Shown here: piece after piece, positions 1 through 8,130 of the stretch | Layout of the letters: each line of letters begins with the position of its first letter | Position numbering within the stretch: the stretch's first letter is position 1 | NCBI GenBank assembly: GCA_963422385.1 | Contig: OY729432.1 | Coordinates: forward strand, 3,720,001-3,784,000 | Direction of reading: 5' to 3' | Origin: JAJDTQ01 sp963422385 | GTDB lineage: Bacteria > Desulfobacterota > Binatia > UBA9968 > JAJDTQ01 | Length of the DNA stretch: 64,000 nt | Notes under the pieces: model-generated | Told to the model about the DNA's origin: nothing | Databases searched by the model: none | What the model saw: only the letters and a program-made list of their open reading frames with translations | Translations under genes and position numbers: made by a program

Positions 1-119
1 CCGTCGATGGCGTCCACCGTGGCGGACGCAAGGGCCACGTCCAGCTCCTCCCATACCTCCCCCCTGCCGCGCCACACCTGCAGGCCTTCCTGCGTTCCCG
101 CCAGTATCCGTTCAGCCAT
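1..119 (-). CDS. BNR/WD40-type repeat protein, N-terminal 39 residues (cut by window edge)
   Basis: The reading frame opens with ATG at 119 and runs off the left edge, giving MAERILAGTQEGLQVWRG and about 20 further residues. The pattern 'ILAGTQEGLQVW' is typical of the first blade of sialidase-like BNR or WD40/YVTN-type beta-propeller proteins, whose repeats read 'I-x-x-GT-x-x-G-L'. No catalytic residues are visible in the fragment. It follows the [2Fe-2S] subunit gene by 35 bp on the same strand and may belong to that operon. The family call rests on a short N-terminal match only. Confidence 0.5.
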   Translation of the reverse strand, partial: MAERILAGTQEGLQVWRGRGEVWEELDVALASATVDAID

Positions 120-154
120 TGCCCTTTCCTCCCCGAATACCCATCCTTTGCCCG

Positions 155-619
155 TTACGGTTTGGCAGTGAGCTCCTCGATGGCCGCCATCACCTCGACG
201 TAGGTGCCGCACCGGCAGATGTTGCCCGAGAGGTAGTCACGGACCTCGGACTCATCGGGCTTCGGGTTCTCGTTCAGGAGCCCCTTGACGGCCATGATCA
301 TCCCGGGCGTGCAGAAACCGCACTGGAACGCCTGATGGTCCAGGAACGCCTGCTGCACCGGATCGAGGTTGCCGTCCCGGCTCAGGCCCTCGATGGTCAG
401 CACGTCCCGGCCCTCGGTGTTGCTGGCCAGCATCAGACACGAGCTCACCGGCTTGCCGTCCACCAGCACCGTGCAGGAGCCGCACACCCCCACGCTGCAA
501 CCCTCCCGGGTGCCCTTGAGCCGCAGGTCGTCCCGCAGAACCTCCAGCAGAGTCTGGCTGGACTTGACCGAGAGCTCACGCGGGCGTCCGTTCACGTTGG
601 CGGTGATGAGGTGTCTCAT
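155..619 (-). CDS. (2Fe-2S)-binding subunit of a xanthine dehydrogenase-family hydroxylase (CoxS/XdhC-type small subunit)
   Basis: This 154-residue protein has the full layout of the small subunit of molybdenum hydroxylases. A plant-type ferredoxin cluster, C-x4-C-x2-C (CSVGVCGSC) plus a downstream Cys, lies near residues 41-61. An all-helical second cluster, CGFC...CRCG, lies near residues 100-138. It passes electrons from the Mo site to FAD. Its ATG overlaps the stop codon of the Mo subunit (ATGA, 616-619), so it is the last gene of a FAD-Mo-FeS operon and is probably translationally coupled. Length and cysteine content are normal. The substrate (CO, purine, aldehyde or N-heteroaromatic) cannot be read from this subunit. 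Confidence 0.93.
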   Translation of the reverse strand: MRHLITANVNGRPRELSVKSSQTLLEVLRDDLRLKGTREGCSVGVCGSCTVLVDGKPVSSCLMLASNTEGRDVLTIEGLSRDGNLDPVQQAFLDHQAFQCGFCTPGMIMAVKGLLNENPKPDESEVRDYLSGNICRCGTYVEVMAAIEELTAKP

Positions 620-2952
620 GGCTTCTTTTCCCCGGATACGCCCGCTTCGCGCTCGGCCAGTGCCGCCACGATCCGATCCGGGCGGAGCGGCAGCTCGGTG
701 ATGTTGACGCCGCCCAAGGCATTGGCGATGGCGTTGCCGATGGCGGGGACAACCGCCGGTATGACCGCCTCACCCGCTCCCTTAGCGCCGAAAGGGCCGT
801 CCGGATGCGGGGTCTCCACCAGAAGCGACCGGAAGCGTTCGGGGTGGTCCTCCATCGAGGGCAGCATGTACTCCAGCAGGCTGCCGTTCACCGGCTGGCC
901 CTGCTCGAACACCATCTCCTCGAAGAACGCGGCTCCCAGGGCCTCCAGCATGGAGCCCTCGTTCTGAAGCCAGCATTGGAGCGGGTTGATGGCCTTGCCC
1001 ACGTCCACCGAGGTGGCCACGTTGACGACCCGCACCTTGCCCGTCTCCACGTCCACCTCCACCTCCGCGCCACAAGCCGAGAAGAACCAGAAGGCCGCGG
1101 CCTTGCCCTTGCCGGTCCCGGGATCGAGCCCGCCCCTGACCTGAAAGTTGCAGCTCCCGAAGATGCTGCCCACGGAGTCGCCGTACTTGGCCTTCAGCAA
1201 CTGCGGTACCGTGAGGCCCCGGTCCGGAACACCCTTGACCCGCACCCCGTCCGCGCCGAGTTCCAGGTCCGCCTTGTCCACCTCCAACGCCTGGGCGCCG
1301 GCCTCCAGCAGTTGCTCGCGCACGTCTTCGGCGGCCCGCAGCGCGGCGTTGCCCATATGGAAAGTGGTGCGACTGGAGCTGGTGGACTTGTCGTAGGGGG
1401 TCACGTCGGTGTCCGGCGCGGAGACGGTCACCCGCTCCACCGGAATGCCGAGGGGCTCGGCGACGATCTGCGCCAGACAGGTACGCACCCCCTGACCCAT
1501 CTCGGTGCTGCTGGTCAAGAGCATCACCGAGCCGTCGCCGTTGAGGCGCACGCTGGCGGCGGACGCCGTGGGCGTGGTGGTGCTCTTCATGATCACCGCG
1601 AGGCCCTTGCCGCGCCTCAGCGACCCTTCGTGAGCGCCGTCCTCCTGTTCCATTTGACCGCGCCAACCGATGTCCGACGCCACCTGCCGGAGACAGTCCG
1701 AGATCCCCACCGATACCAGCGGCTCGCCGGTGACAAAAACGTCGCCCTCCCGAACCAGGTTCTTGAGCCGAAGCTCCACCGGGTCCATGCCCAGGTGCCG
1801 GGCGATCCGGTCCATTTCCGATTCGTAGGCCCAGGCCACGTGGGGCACCCCCACCCCGCGGTAGGGTCCCGCCGGGGGCAGGTTCGTATAGACGGCGTAG
1901 GTGGTCAAGCGGCGGTTGGGTACCCGGTACGGCCCGCTGGCGACGTAGGAGCCGGTCTTGGCGTTGGCGGGTCCGGAGAGGGCGTAGGCGCCGATATCGT
2001 AGAAGACCTCCACCTCCCGCGCCACCAGGCGGCCGTCGCGCTTGAAGCCGGTCTTCATTCTGACGAACCCGCCGTAGCGGCGACCGGTGAGAAACACCTC
2101 CTCGCGGGTGAGCACCCACTGGACCGGCCGGCCGGACTTGCGCGCCAGCAGCGCCGCCACCGGCTCCAGCCGCGCGTGGGTCTTGCCGCCGTAGCCGCCG
2201 CCCACGAACGGGACCATCACCCGAACGCCGCTCTCGGGCAGGTTGAAGATCCGCGCCAACTGTTCCTGAAGCCCCACCGGGTTCTGACACGGCGTGTGCA
2301 CGAGCAGCCGGTTGGGCGATTCCCACGCCGCCGTGGCCACGTGGGGCTCGATGTGGCCGTGCTGCACCGGCGGCATGCGGTAGGTGTTCTCGAAGATCTC
2401 GTCGGACTCGGCGAAGCCCGCGGCGACGTCGCCGTCCCCGGCCCGGAACACGCTGCAGACGTTGCCGCCGGCGTTGATGTTGAGCTGCTCCCGGAAGATG
2501 GCCGCCTAGGTCTCGAAGCGTTCCTCGTGAATGATCGGAGCCCCGGCCTGCGCCGCCGCCACCACGTCGAAGACCGCGGGCAGGGGCTCGTATTCCGCCT
2601 CGATCAGCTCCACCGCCTCCTCCGCGATCTCCCGCTCCTCCGCCGCCACCGCGGCCACGATGTCGCCGACGCAGCGTACCCGGTCCAGGGCCAGCACCGG
2701 CTGATCCTCCACCACCGCACCGTAGTACGGGTTCAGCCCCTCGAGATCGTCCCGTGTGACGACGGCCATCACACCCGGCAACGCCGCCGCCCGGCTCACG
2801 TCTATCTTGATCAGCCGGGCGTGCGGGTGGGGACTGCGTAGCGCCCTGGCATGGAGCATGCCCGGCATCTCGATATCGGCGGTGTACTGCGCGACGCCGG
2901 AGACCTTGGCGTTGCCGTCCACCCGCGGGGTGCTGCTGCCGACTGCGCTCAT
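616..2952 (-). pseudogene. Molybdenum-binding subunit of xanthine dehydrogenase-family hydroxylase, interrupted by an in-frame TAG
   Basis: Read from ATG 2952 to the stop at 616-618, this would be a 778-residue aldehyde/xanthine dehydrogenase large subunit. The N-terminal part (STPRVDGNAKVSGVAQYTAD) is the a/b hammerhead domain. The remainder carries the molybdopterin-binding region, for example GGYGGKTHARLEP, PYRGVGVPHVAWAYE and a C-terminal GAKGAGEAVIPAV with the conserved GxGE glutamate. A single TAG at 2506-2508 splits it after about 148 codons, between HEERFET and AAIFREQLN. The frame is the same on both sides, so one base change accounts for the break. ATGA overlaps join it to both neighbours. 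Either a recent nonsense mutation or a sequence error; the rest shows no decay. Confidence 0.85.
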
Positions 2953-3791
2953 GGACGGGCTTCCTGCCACACCGCGGCAAGAGCGCGACGGCCCAGGACC
3001 CTCACCAGATGGCGTTTGTACTCCGCCGAGCCGCGGAGGTCCGGGATCGAGTCGATCTCCCGGGCGGCACGGTCGGCCATCTCCTCCAGCACCGCCTCGG
3101 ACGGATCGGGCCGGCACAGGAGCAGGGGCCGCGGCCCCACCGCTCCCACCGCAAGCCGCGCCTCCACCGGCGAGTTCCCGTGCAGCCGCACCAGCGCGGT
3201 AATGCCCGCGCAGGGCCGCTCCTCCGAGGAGCCGGTGGTGAACTTGAGGTAGCTTCCCACCAGCCGCCCCTCCACCGGCGGCACGGTGACTGCGGTCACC
3301 ATCTCGCCGTCTTCCAGGGCCGTCTCATAGGTACCCACAAGAAAATCCGCCAGCTTCATGGCGCGGGTACCCCGGGCGCCGCTCAGCTCCACCATCGCGT
3401 CCAGCGCCACCAGCACCCCGGGCGGATCCGATTGATGGTCCCCATGGGCCAAGTTGCCTCCGATGGTGGCCAGATGCCGGATACGGATGTTGGCCACTTG
3501 GTGGCAGGCCGCTGCCAGCACCGGAAGGTGCTCCCGCACCACGGGTGAGGTCTCGACATCGTGGATGGTGGCCATGGCCTCGATGCGGACTCCCCCGGCT
3601 GCACCACGGGTGATGGCGTTGGCGCCCTCCAGCTTCTTGAGATTCACCAGGGTCCGGGGCCGCAGAAGCCCCTGCTTGACCAGAATGAGGAGCGCGGTCC
3701 CGCCGCTCACCGGCCGGACATCGTCGCCCGAGTCGAGCATACGGCACGCTTCGGCGACGGTCCTGGGTTCCAGTAGATCGAAGTTACGCAT
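2949..3791 (-). CDS. FAD-binding subunit of xanthine dehydrogenase-family hydroxylase (CoxM-type)
   Basis: This 280-residue protein belongs to the molybdopterin dehydrogenase FAD-binding family. It starts MRNFDLLEPRTVAEACRML and has the FAD loops VSGGTALLILVKQG (near residue 32) and ATIGGNLAHGDHQSD (near residue 105), the latter being the TIGGN motif. The C-terminal CO-dehydrogenase flavoprotein domain follows. ATG 3791 is preferred over an upstream in-frame start at 3836, because homology begins at MRNF. It is the first gene of the three-subunit operon, and its stop overlaps the start of the Mo subunit. It would pass electrons from the Fe-S clusters to a soluble acceptor or quinone. Confidence 0.92.
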   Translation of the reverse strand: MRNFDLLEPRTVAEACRMLDSGDDVRPVSGGTALLILVKQGLLRPRTLVNLKKLEGANAITRGAAGGVRIEAMATIHDVETSPVVREHLPVLAAACHQVANIRIRHLATIGGNLAHGDHQSDPPGVLVALDAMVELSGARGTRAMKLADFLVGTYETALEDGEMVTAVTVPPVEGRLVGSYLKFTTGSSEERPCAGITALVRLHGNSPVEARLAVGAVGPRPLLLCRPDPSEAVLEEMADRAAREIDSIPDLRGSAEYKRHLVRVLGRRALAAVWQEARP

Positions 3792-3949
3792 GATGCGCGG
3801 ATGCAAAGGCCGCCCGAAGGCGGCGCCGGCAGGCACCCTTGCGGACGCAAACCGAACCGACCGGGTGAAGGCTTCCTGTCACGGTAGGGTGCATAACACT
3901 GGGCCGGAGCTATTGCAACGAATCGGTAGTGACGCAATTTGAAGAGCGG

Positions 3950-3971
3950 ATTCCCCGCTTTCGCGGGGAAT
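3950..3971. repeat. Short dispersed hairpin element (9-bp stem)
   Basis: Two perfect 9-bp arms (attccccgc and gcggggaat) enclose a 4-base loop, followed by 'gacgg'. Hairpins of this form, with 'cgcggggaatgacgg' at one side, are a common dispersed intergenic element in many high-GC proteobacterial genomes. It sits between the hydroxylase operon and the end of the broken DUF499 gene. It could act as a bidirectional transcription stop, but no T tract follows. Confidence 0.5.
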
Positions 3972-3976
3972 GACGG

Positions 3977-4620
3977 TCAGACTGAGCGCATCTCCTCCCT
4001 GCGGGCATCGTCCGCGGCCACAAACACCAGGTTGTTGCGCAGCGCGCGTAAGGTCGAGCCTTCCGAGCCCTTCCGCGAGTGAATGCACGAGATCAGCTCG
4101 GGGACTGTCTCCACGGGTCGCTGTTGCCAGAGATGGGCGATGGTGCGGGCCAGGAGCCGCAGCATTCCGCGCACGCGCTGGAAGTTGCGAGGGGTGGCGA
4201 TGCGGACCGGGCCTTGCGGGAGCAGGGCGGGATCGATGAATTCCGCAGTGTTGGGTACGTTCGCCATACCCCGGGCCGCGTGGCCCGGAGCGATGAGCCA
4301 GTGAGTCTTGCCGCCGCCGTAGGAGGTGTCGGGGCGGAAGATTGCGGCCGCCTCGCCGCCCGATCCCGTCAGGCGCCGGCATATGTTGACGAGCAGGTTC
4401 TTGAGGCCCCGCGTAGGCCACGCATGGGCGAAGAACCGCACCGAGTCAGGTATTCCGCGCTGCCTGTCCCCGCGATGACCTGAGCCAAGTCCGCGGCGAA
4501 GTCGGCTTCGGCAATCGCCCCCCTGAGCACGTCCTCCCCAGGACGGCAGTATCGAATATCGTCGGAACCGTCATGGCTTGTGCTGCGTGCCTCCTTCGGT
4601 GTCACCCTCTCCAGCCGCAT
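3977..4620 (-). pseudogene. DUF499-family AAA ATPase gene, degraded (frameshift plus two internal deletions)
   Basis: Fragments of one large ATPase lie in order on the minus strand. The N-terminus (ATG 4620; CRPGEDVLRGAIAEADFAADL) is in one frame and breaks near 4440. After a frameshift, FFAHAWPTRGLKNLLVNICR and the Walker A loop TSYGGGKTH follow. The protein then jumps from GPVRIAT directly to RNFQRVRGMLRLLARTIAHL, and again to LRALRNNLVFVAADD. In intact DUF499 proteins (about 1000 residues) those three blocks are hundreds of residues apart, so two large deletions are inferred. DUF499 ATPases are often encoded with DUF1156 methyltransferases in anti-phage loci; no such partner remains here. 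Assignment rests on motif recall. Confidence 0.75.
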
Positions 4621-4768
4621 TCGTTCTCGCCCTTCGACCGTATCAACCGTTCTTCCCCCCGCCAACAGCTTCGCCGACCAGCCGTGCCTTTTTTTCACAA
4701 TAGTCCATTTGATTGGGCGTTTGCGTCTTTTGTGATATCTCCAAACGGTCCGTCCGAAACATGCCGTC

Positions 4769-5023
4769 ATGAGCCGTTTATCCCTGGAGTTGACCCCAGA
4801 GCAACACCGGCAGCTTAAGGCCATCGCCGCGCTGAATGGCCAGACCCTCAAAGACTACATCATAGAGAGGACCTTGCCACACTTCGAGTCCCTTTCCGAC
4901 GGGGACACTCTGCAAAGTCTGGAAGCAGTTCTCAAGCCTCGGATAGCCGAGGCCGAGCGCGGGGATGTGGTTAGGGATTCCGTAGAGCAGATATTTGCCG
5001 CCGTCCGGCGAACGGTCGGCTAG
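4769..5023 (+). CDS. Small antitoxin-like protein (RelB/ParD-type), no adjacent toxin
   Basis: An 84-residue protein beginning MSRLSLELTPEQHRQLKAIA, which fits the strand-helix-helix N-terminus of small type II antitoxins that bind DNA as dimers. The tail (RIAEAERGDVVRDSVEQIFA) resembles the toxin-clamping C-terminus of antitoxins normally paired with RelE/ParE toxins. No RelE/ParE-like reading frame lies next to it. Instead the ATPase gene starts two bases after its stop codon, so it is the first gene of a three-gene operon. It may be an orphan antitoxin or the transcriptional regulator of the downstream pair. The family is well supported; the role here is inferred. Confidence 0.75.
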   Translation: MSRLSLELTPEQHRQLKAIAALNGQTLKDYIIERTLPHFESLSDGDTLQSLEAVLKPRIAEAERGDVVRDSVEQIFAAVRRTVG

Positions 5024-5025
5024 GC

Positions 5026-6177
5026 ATGGCTGGCAACTACATGCCTGTACGACGTTCCAACAAAAGCCTCTATTTACCGAGTCTGGCGATCAAAGGATTT
5101 CGTGGGATCGAAGACCTTTCGATCTCACGTTTGGGCCGCGTCACGCTATTCGTCGGGAAGAACGGAGTCGGCAAGACCACCCTGCTTGATGCCGTCCGAG
5201 TCTGTGCCGCGCGCGGCCGTTATCGTGTCCTCGCGGGTATACTGCGGAATCGTGAGGAGCTTGTGGATGCCATCGATGAGGACGGTGAAGAAATCACTGT
5301 GACCAACTGGCAAAGCCTTTTCCATGGCCGACACGCCGCGTCAGAAGCCCCTATCTCCATAGGTCCGATGGGAGAACCACCGCAGCTTCGCATAGAGACC
5401 GTTACACTTGGCGAGAAAGAGGCAGCCATATGGAGGATGCGTATCCCTGATGACTCATCGGACGATGATGTGAAGGCGCTCAAGATCGAGTTCCAAGGAG
5501 CAAAACAGAAGATTCCCATTCGAATGCTTAATTCTTCAGCCACCTTCCTTCGAGCACGTCGAGGATTGTGGGATGGTGAATCCCGACTCCCGCCTGAAAT
5601 CCGATGCGAGTCTTTGGGACCGAGTGTACTGAGCAATATGGACATGGCGCGGTTATGGGATCAGGTAGCGCTGACGGATGATGAAGCCCAAGCGGTACAG
5701 ACGTTGAATCTGATCTTTAGTGGCAAGGTAGACCGCGTTGCAGTGATCGGCGATGACAGAGGAAGTCGCCGAGTTTATGGCCGACGGGCGGTCGTAAAGA
5801 TCAAGGAGCAAGATCACCCGGTTTCTCTAAAGAGCCTGGGCGACGGAGCTACGCGACTGTTCGGCGTCGCTTTGGCCCTTGCCAATAGCCGAGAGGGGTT
5901 CTTGGTGATTGACGAAGCAGAAAACGGCATTCACCATTCGGTGCAGCACGATTTCTGGAAGATGGTTTTGAAAACGGCACACGAGAATAACGTACAGGTC
6001 CTGGCCACAACGCATAGCTGGGACTGTGCCGCAGGGTTCGCCTACGCGGCGACAGACGTCGGCGAGGTGGAAGGGGTCCTGATTCGTCTCGAGGGAGAAG
6101 GGGGCCAAGTCCGCGCAATTGAGTATTCTGAGGATGATCTCCGAATCGCGGCCGAGCAGGGTATCGAGGTACGATAG
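5026..6177 (+). CDS. AAA family ATPase of the OLD/ABC-like type (AAA_15/AAA_21)
   Basis: A 383-residue ATPase. Visible motifs are LAIKGFRGIEDLSI (residues 20-33), Walker A GKNGVGKTT (44-52), an ABC-signature-like SLGDGATRLFGVALALA (270-286), Walker B LVIDEAENG (293-301) and the H-loop ATTHSWD (327-333). This arrangement is that of OLD-family and PARIS AriA-like ATPases, which sense phage products or DNA and drive a partner effector. Here the nuclease-like part is separate: the next gene (4 bases downstream) encodes a TOPRIM-like protein. Start at 5026, two bases after the antitoxin-like gene; ATG 5041 is an alternative. The gene is visibly less GC-rich than flanking genes, which suggests transfer. 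Confidence 0.88.
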   Translation: MAGNYMPVRRSNKSLYLPSLAIKGFRGIEDLSISRLGRVTLFVGKNGVGKTTLLDAVRVCAARGRYRVLAGILRNREELVDAIDEDGEEITVTNWQSLFHGRHAASEAPISIGPMGEPPQLRIETVTLGEKEAAIWRMRIPDDSSDDDVKALKIEFQGAKQKIPIRMLNSSATFLRARRGLWDGESRLPPEIRCESLGPSVLSNMDMARLWDQVALTDDEAQAVQTLNLIFSGKVDRVAVIGDDRGSRRVYGRRAVVKIKEQDHPVSLKSLGDGATRLFGVALALANSREGFLVIDEAENGIHHSVQHDFWKMVLKTAHENNVQVLATTHSWDCAAGFAYAATDVGEVEGVLIRLEGEGGQVRAIEYSEDDLRIAAEQGIEVR

Positions 6178-6180
6178 TCT

Positions 6181-6804
6181 GTGACCCGTCCTGTTTCGTC
6201 CCTGTCGAATTCCCATGTTCTTCTGGTCGAAGGGCAGAACGACAAGCATGTCGTCCTGAACCTGTGGAAGCGTTATCGATCTACATCGGGGTTTTCCATC
6301 TCGGACAAGGGAAGTATCGACCAACTGCTCTCGTCCATTGGTCCTGAAATCAAGGTTCCGGGTCGGCGGGTTGTCGGCGTTCTCGTGGCTGCAAACGACG
6401 ATGTGGCTGCACGTTGGAACGCTGTCACAGATCGTCTCGCGAAGGCTGGCGTCCAATCACCCAATTCTCCCGAGTCAATTGGTACCATCATAGACGGAAT
6501 GCCCCGTATTGGTGTCTGGTTGATGCCCGATAACGAATTGCCGGGCGAACTGGAGGATTTCGTTGTGCAAATGATCCCTGAAAGGGATCTGATTTGGCCG
6601 TTATCCCAGCGCTACATTGACGGGATTCCGGAAACAGGTAGAAAGTTCTCAGAGAAGAAGAAATTGCGAGCGCAGCTCTATGCCTGGTTGGCGGCCAGGG
6701 AGGACCCCAGGCTCATGGGTGTAGCCATTCGTGCACACGATTTGGAACTTGAAGGATCTCTCAGCCGAAATTTCATTGCGTGGCTTACGAAACTGTTCGG
6801 TTGA
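6181..6804 (+). CDS. DUF3226 (TOPRIM-like) family protein, partner of the upstream ATPase
   Basis: A 207-residue protein starting at GTG 6181, three bases after the ATPase stop. The N-terminus SHVLLVEGQNDKHVVLNLW carries the TOPRIM-like glutamate (E17). MPRIGVWLMPDNELPGELEDF (split at residues 107-127) is the hallmark block of DUF3226. In relatives I recall, the second strand ends in an acidic D-x-D followed by AARW; here the matching stretch reads VAANDDVAARW, so both DxD positions appear replaced (A and N) and only a later Asp pair remains. That could abolish metal-dependent nuclease activity or mark a divergent active site. Expected to act with the ATPase, as in two-gene OLD- or PARIS-like systems. 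Confidence 0.8.
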   Translation: MTRPVSSLSNSHVLLVEGQNDKHVVLNLWKRYRSTSGFSISDKGSIDQLLSSIGPEIKVPGRRVVGVLVAANDDVAARWNAVTDRLAKAGVQSPNSPESIGTIIDGMPRIGVWLMPDNELPGELEDFVVQMIPERDLIWPLSQRYIDGIPETGRKFSEKKKLRAQLYAWLAAREDPRLMGVAIRAHDLELEGSLSRNFIAWLTKLFG

Positions 6805-6848
6805 AGACACGTATACCGGTTCCCCGTCCGACGACGCGGTTACGTCCG

Positions 6849-8030
6849 TCACCTCGCGGTCCGCTGCCGCTGGAACAAACCCGCCACGCCCCCGCCGATG
6901 AAGAACGAGATCAGCCCCAGAGCGACGAAGCCCCGGTTGAAGCCCCGGTCGGCCACCAGGAACCCGGTGACGAGGGGGCCGAACATGCGGCCGATGGAGG
7001 TGCCGCCCCGGATGAGTCCCAGAGCGACGCCCTTGCTGGAGTCGTCGGCAAGTTGCAGGGCCAGGGTGGTGGAGCCTACGTTGGACAGGCCGAAACCCGC
7101 GGTCATGAGACACAGGGGCAGCAGCAGCGCGATGTAGCCGTGACCGAAGATCTGAAGGACAAAGGCGGGGACGGTCACGAAGACTCCCAGGAGAATCACG
7201 GTGCGGGTGCCGACACGGTCACAGAGCCAGCCGCCGCCCAGTCTCCCCGCGGTGTCGGTCAGGCGTGAGATGCTGACCATGGCGCCGATGACGTCGAGGG
7301 TCAGGCCCCGGTGCACGGCCAGGAAAGGGAAGGCGATACGGGTGACCCCAATGAGGCAGAGGAACGACTGAAAGATGGCCAGGCAAGCGCCGAGGAAGCC
7401 GGGCTGGGCCAACAGCCCTTTGCCTACCCTCCACAGGGGCAGGGAGCCGCGCTCCACCGGCTTCTCCGTCCGATGCCCCTGAGCCATCAGGATGAAGATC
7501 AACCCGACGCTCTGGGGGACCGCCACCAGAAGAAAGAGCTTGTCGAGACCCCACCACTCCCCGACGAACCCGCCCAGGGTCGGACCCAGGGCGAAGCCCA
7601 GGCCCAGGGCCGCGGCCACCTGCCCCTGGGCCTTTCCCTGCCGCTCCGGCTCGGACTGCACGAACACGATGCGCCGGATGGCGAGACTGAACATGGCCTC
7701 GGTGAGACCGAGGATGGTGAAGGCCACGAGAAACACCGCCAGGCTTTCTTGAAAGGCGAACCCCAGAAGGCTCGTGACCAGGGCGATGAGCACCGACGCC
7801 AGCAGCAGGAAGCTCGACCGGAAATAGGACGCCAGCGTGCCGGACACCACGTCGGAACAGAGGGCGCCGATGCCGTTGACCACCAGGGGCGCGCCCACCA
7901 CCGAGATGGGGAATCCCTTGGCATTCATGTAGAACGGCGCCAGCAGGGAGGCGCCGATGGCGCCCGAGGCCATGCAGACGGCGGCCAGCGAATAGAGCAG
8001 GTTGGAGGAGAGTCCGATCCGCGGGCGCAT
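6849..8030 (-). CDS. Major facilitator superfamily transporter
   Basis: A 393-residue polytopic membrane protein with about twelve hydrophobic segments. The N-terminus has GIGASLLAPFYMNAKG-like MFS character and the inter-helix loops contain the basic pattern SEPERQGKAQG. The second half repeats the fold, with GRLGGGWLCDRVGTR between helices (an MFS motif A-like loop in the C-terminal bundle). ATG 8030 is chosen; the frame also allows a TTG one codon earlier. Substrate unknown. It lies 100 bp downstream of a second, frameshifted MFS gene on the same strand. Function as a drug or metabolite exporter is a generic inference. Confidence 0.85.
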   Translation of the reverse strand: MRPRIGLSSNLLYSLAAVCMASGAIGASLLAPFYMNAKGFPISVVGAPLVVNGIGALCSDVVSGTLASYFRSSFLLLASVLIALVTSLLGFAFQESLAVFLVAFTILGLTEAMFSLAIRRIVFVQSEPERQGKAQGQVAAALGLGFALGPTLGGFVGEWWGLDKLFLLVAVPQSVGLIFILMAQGHRTEKPVERGSLPLWRVGKGLLAQPGFLGACLAIFQSFLCLIGVTRIAFPFLAVHRGLTLDVIGAMVSISRLTDTAGRLGGGWLCDRVGTRTVILLGVFVTVPAFVLQIFGHGYIALLLPLCLMTAGFGLSNVGSTTLALQLADDSSKGVALGLIRGGTSIGRMFGPLVTGFLVADRGFNRGFVALGLISFFIGGGVAGLFQRQRTAR

Positions 8031-8130
8031 CAATTCCCCACAAGAGCTTCCGCGGGCGCCCGCACTCCCCGAGCGGAGACGGCACCGGAGTCTGCAAAGA
8101 GATTTCCTGGTGAGTCATCGCGGTGCAACA

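Noticed and set aside
2506..2508. TAG as a pyrrolysine codon
   Set aside because: Pyrrolysine is known in methylamine methyltransferases and a few others, not in this family. Nothing in the window supports recoding.
805..2841. 678-codon open frame on the plus strand
   Set aside because: It lies antisense to the Mo subunit. High GC content opens long frames opposite real genes; it has no family motifs and is His/Arg/Gly-rich.
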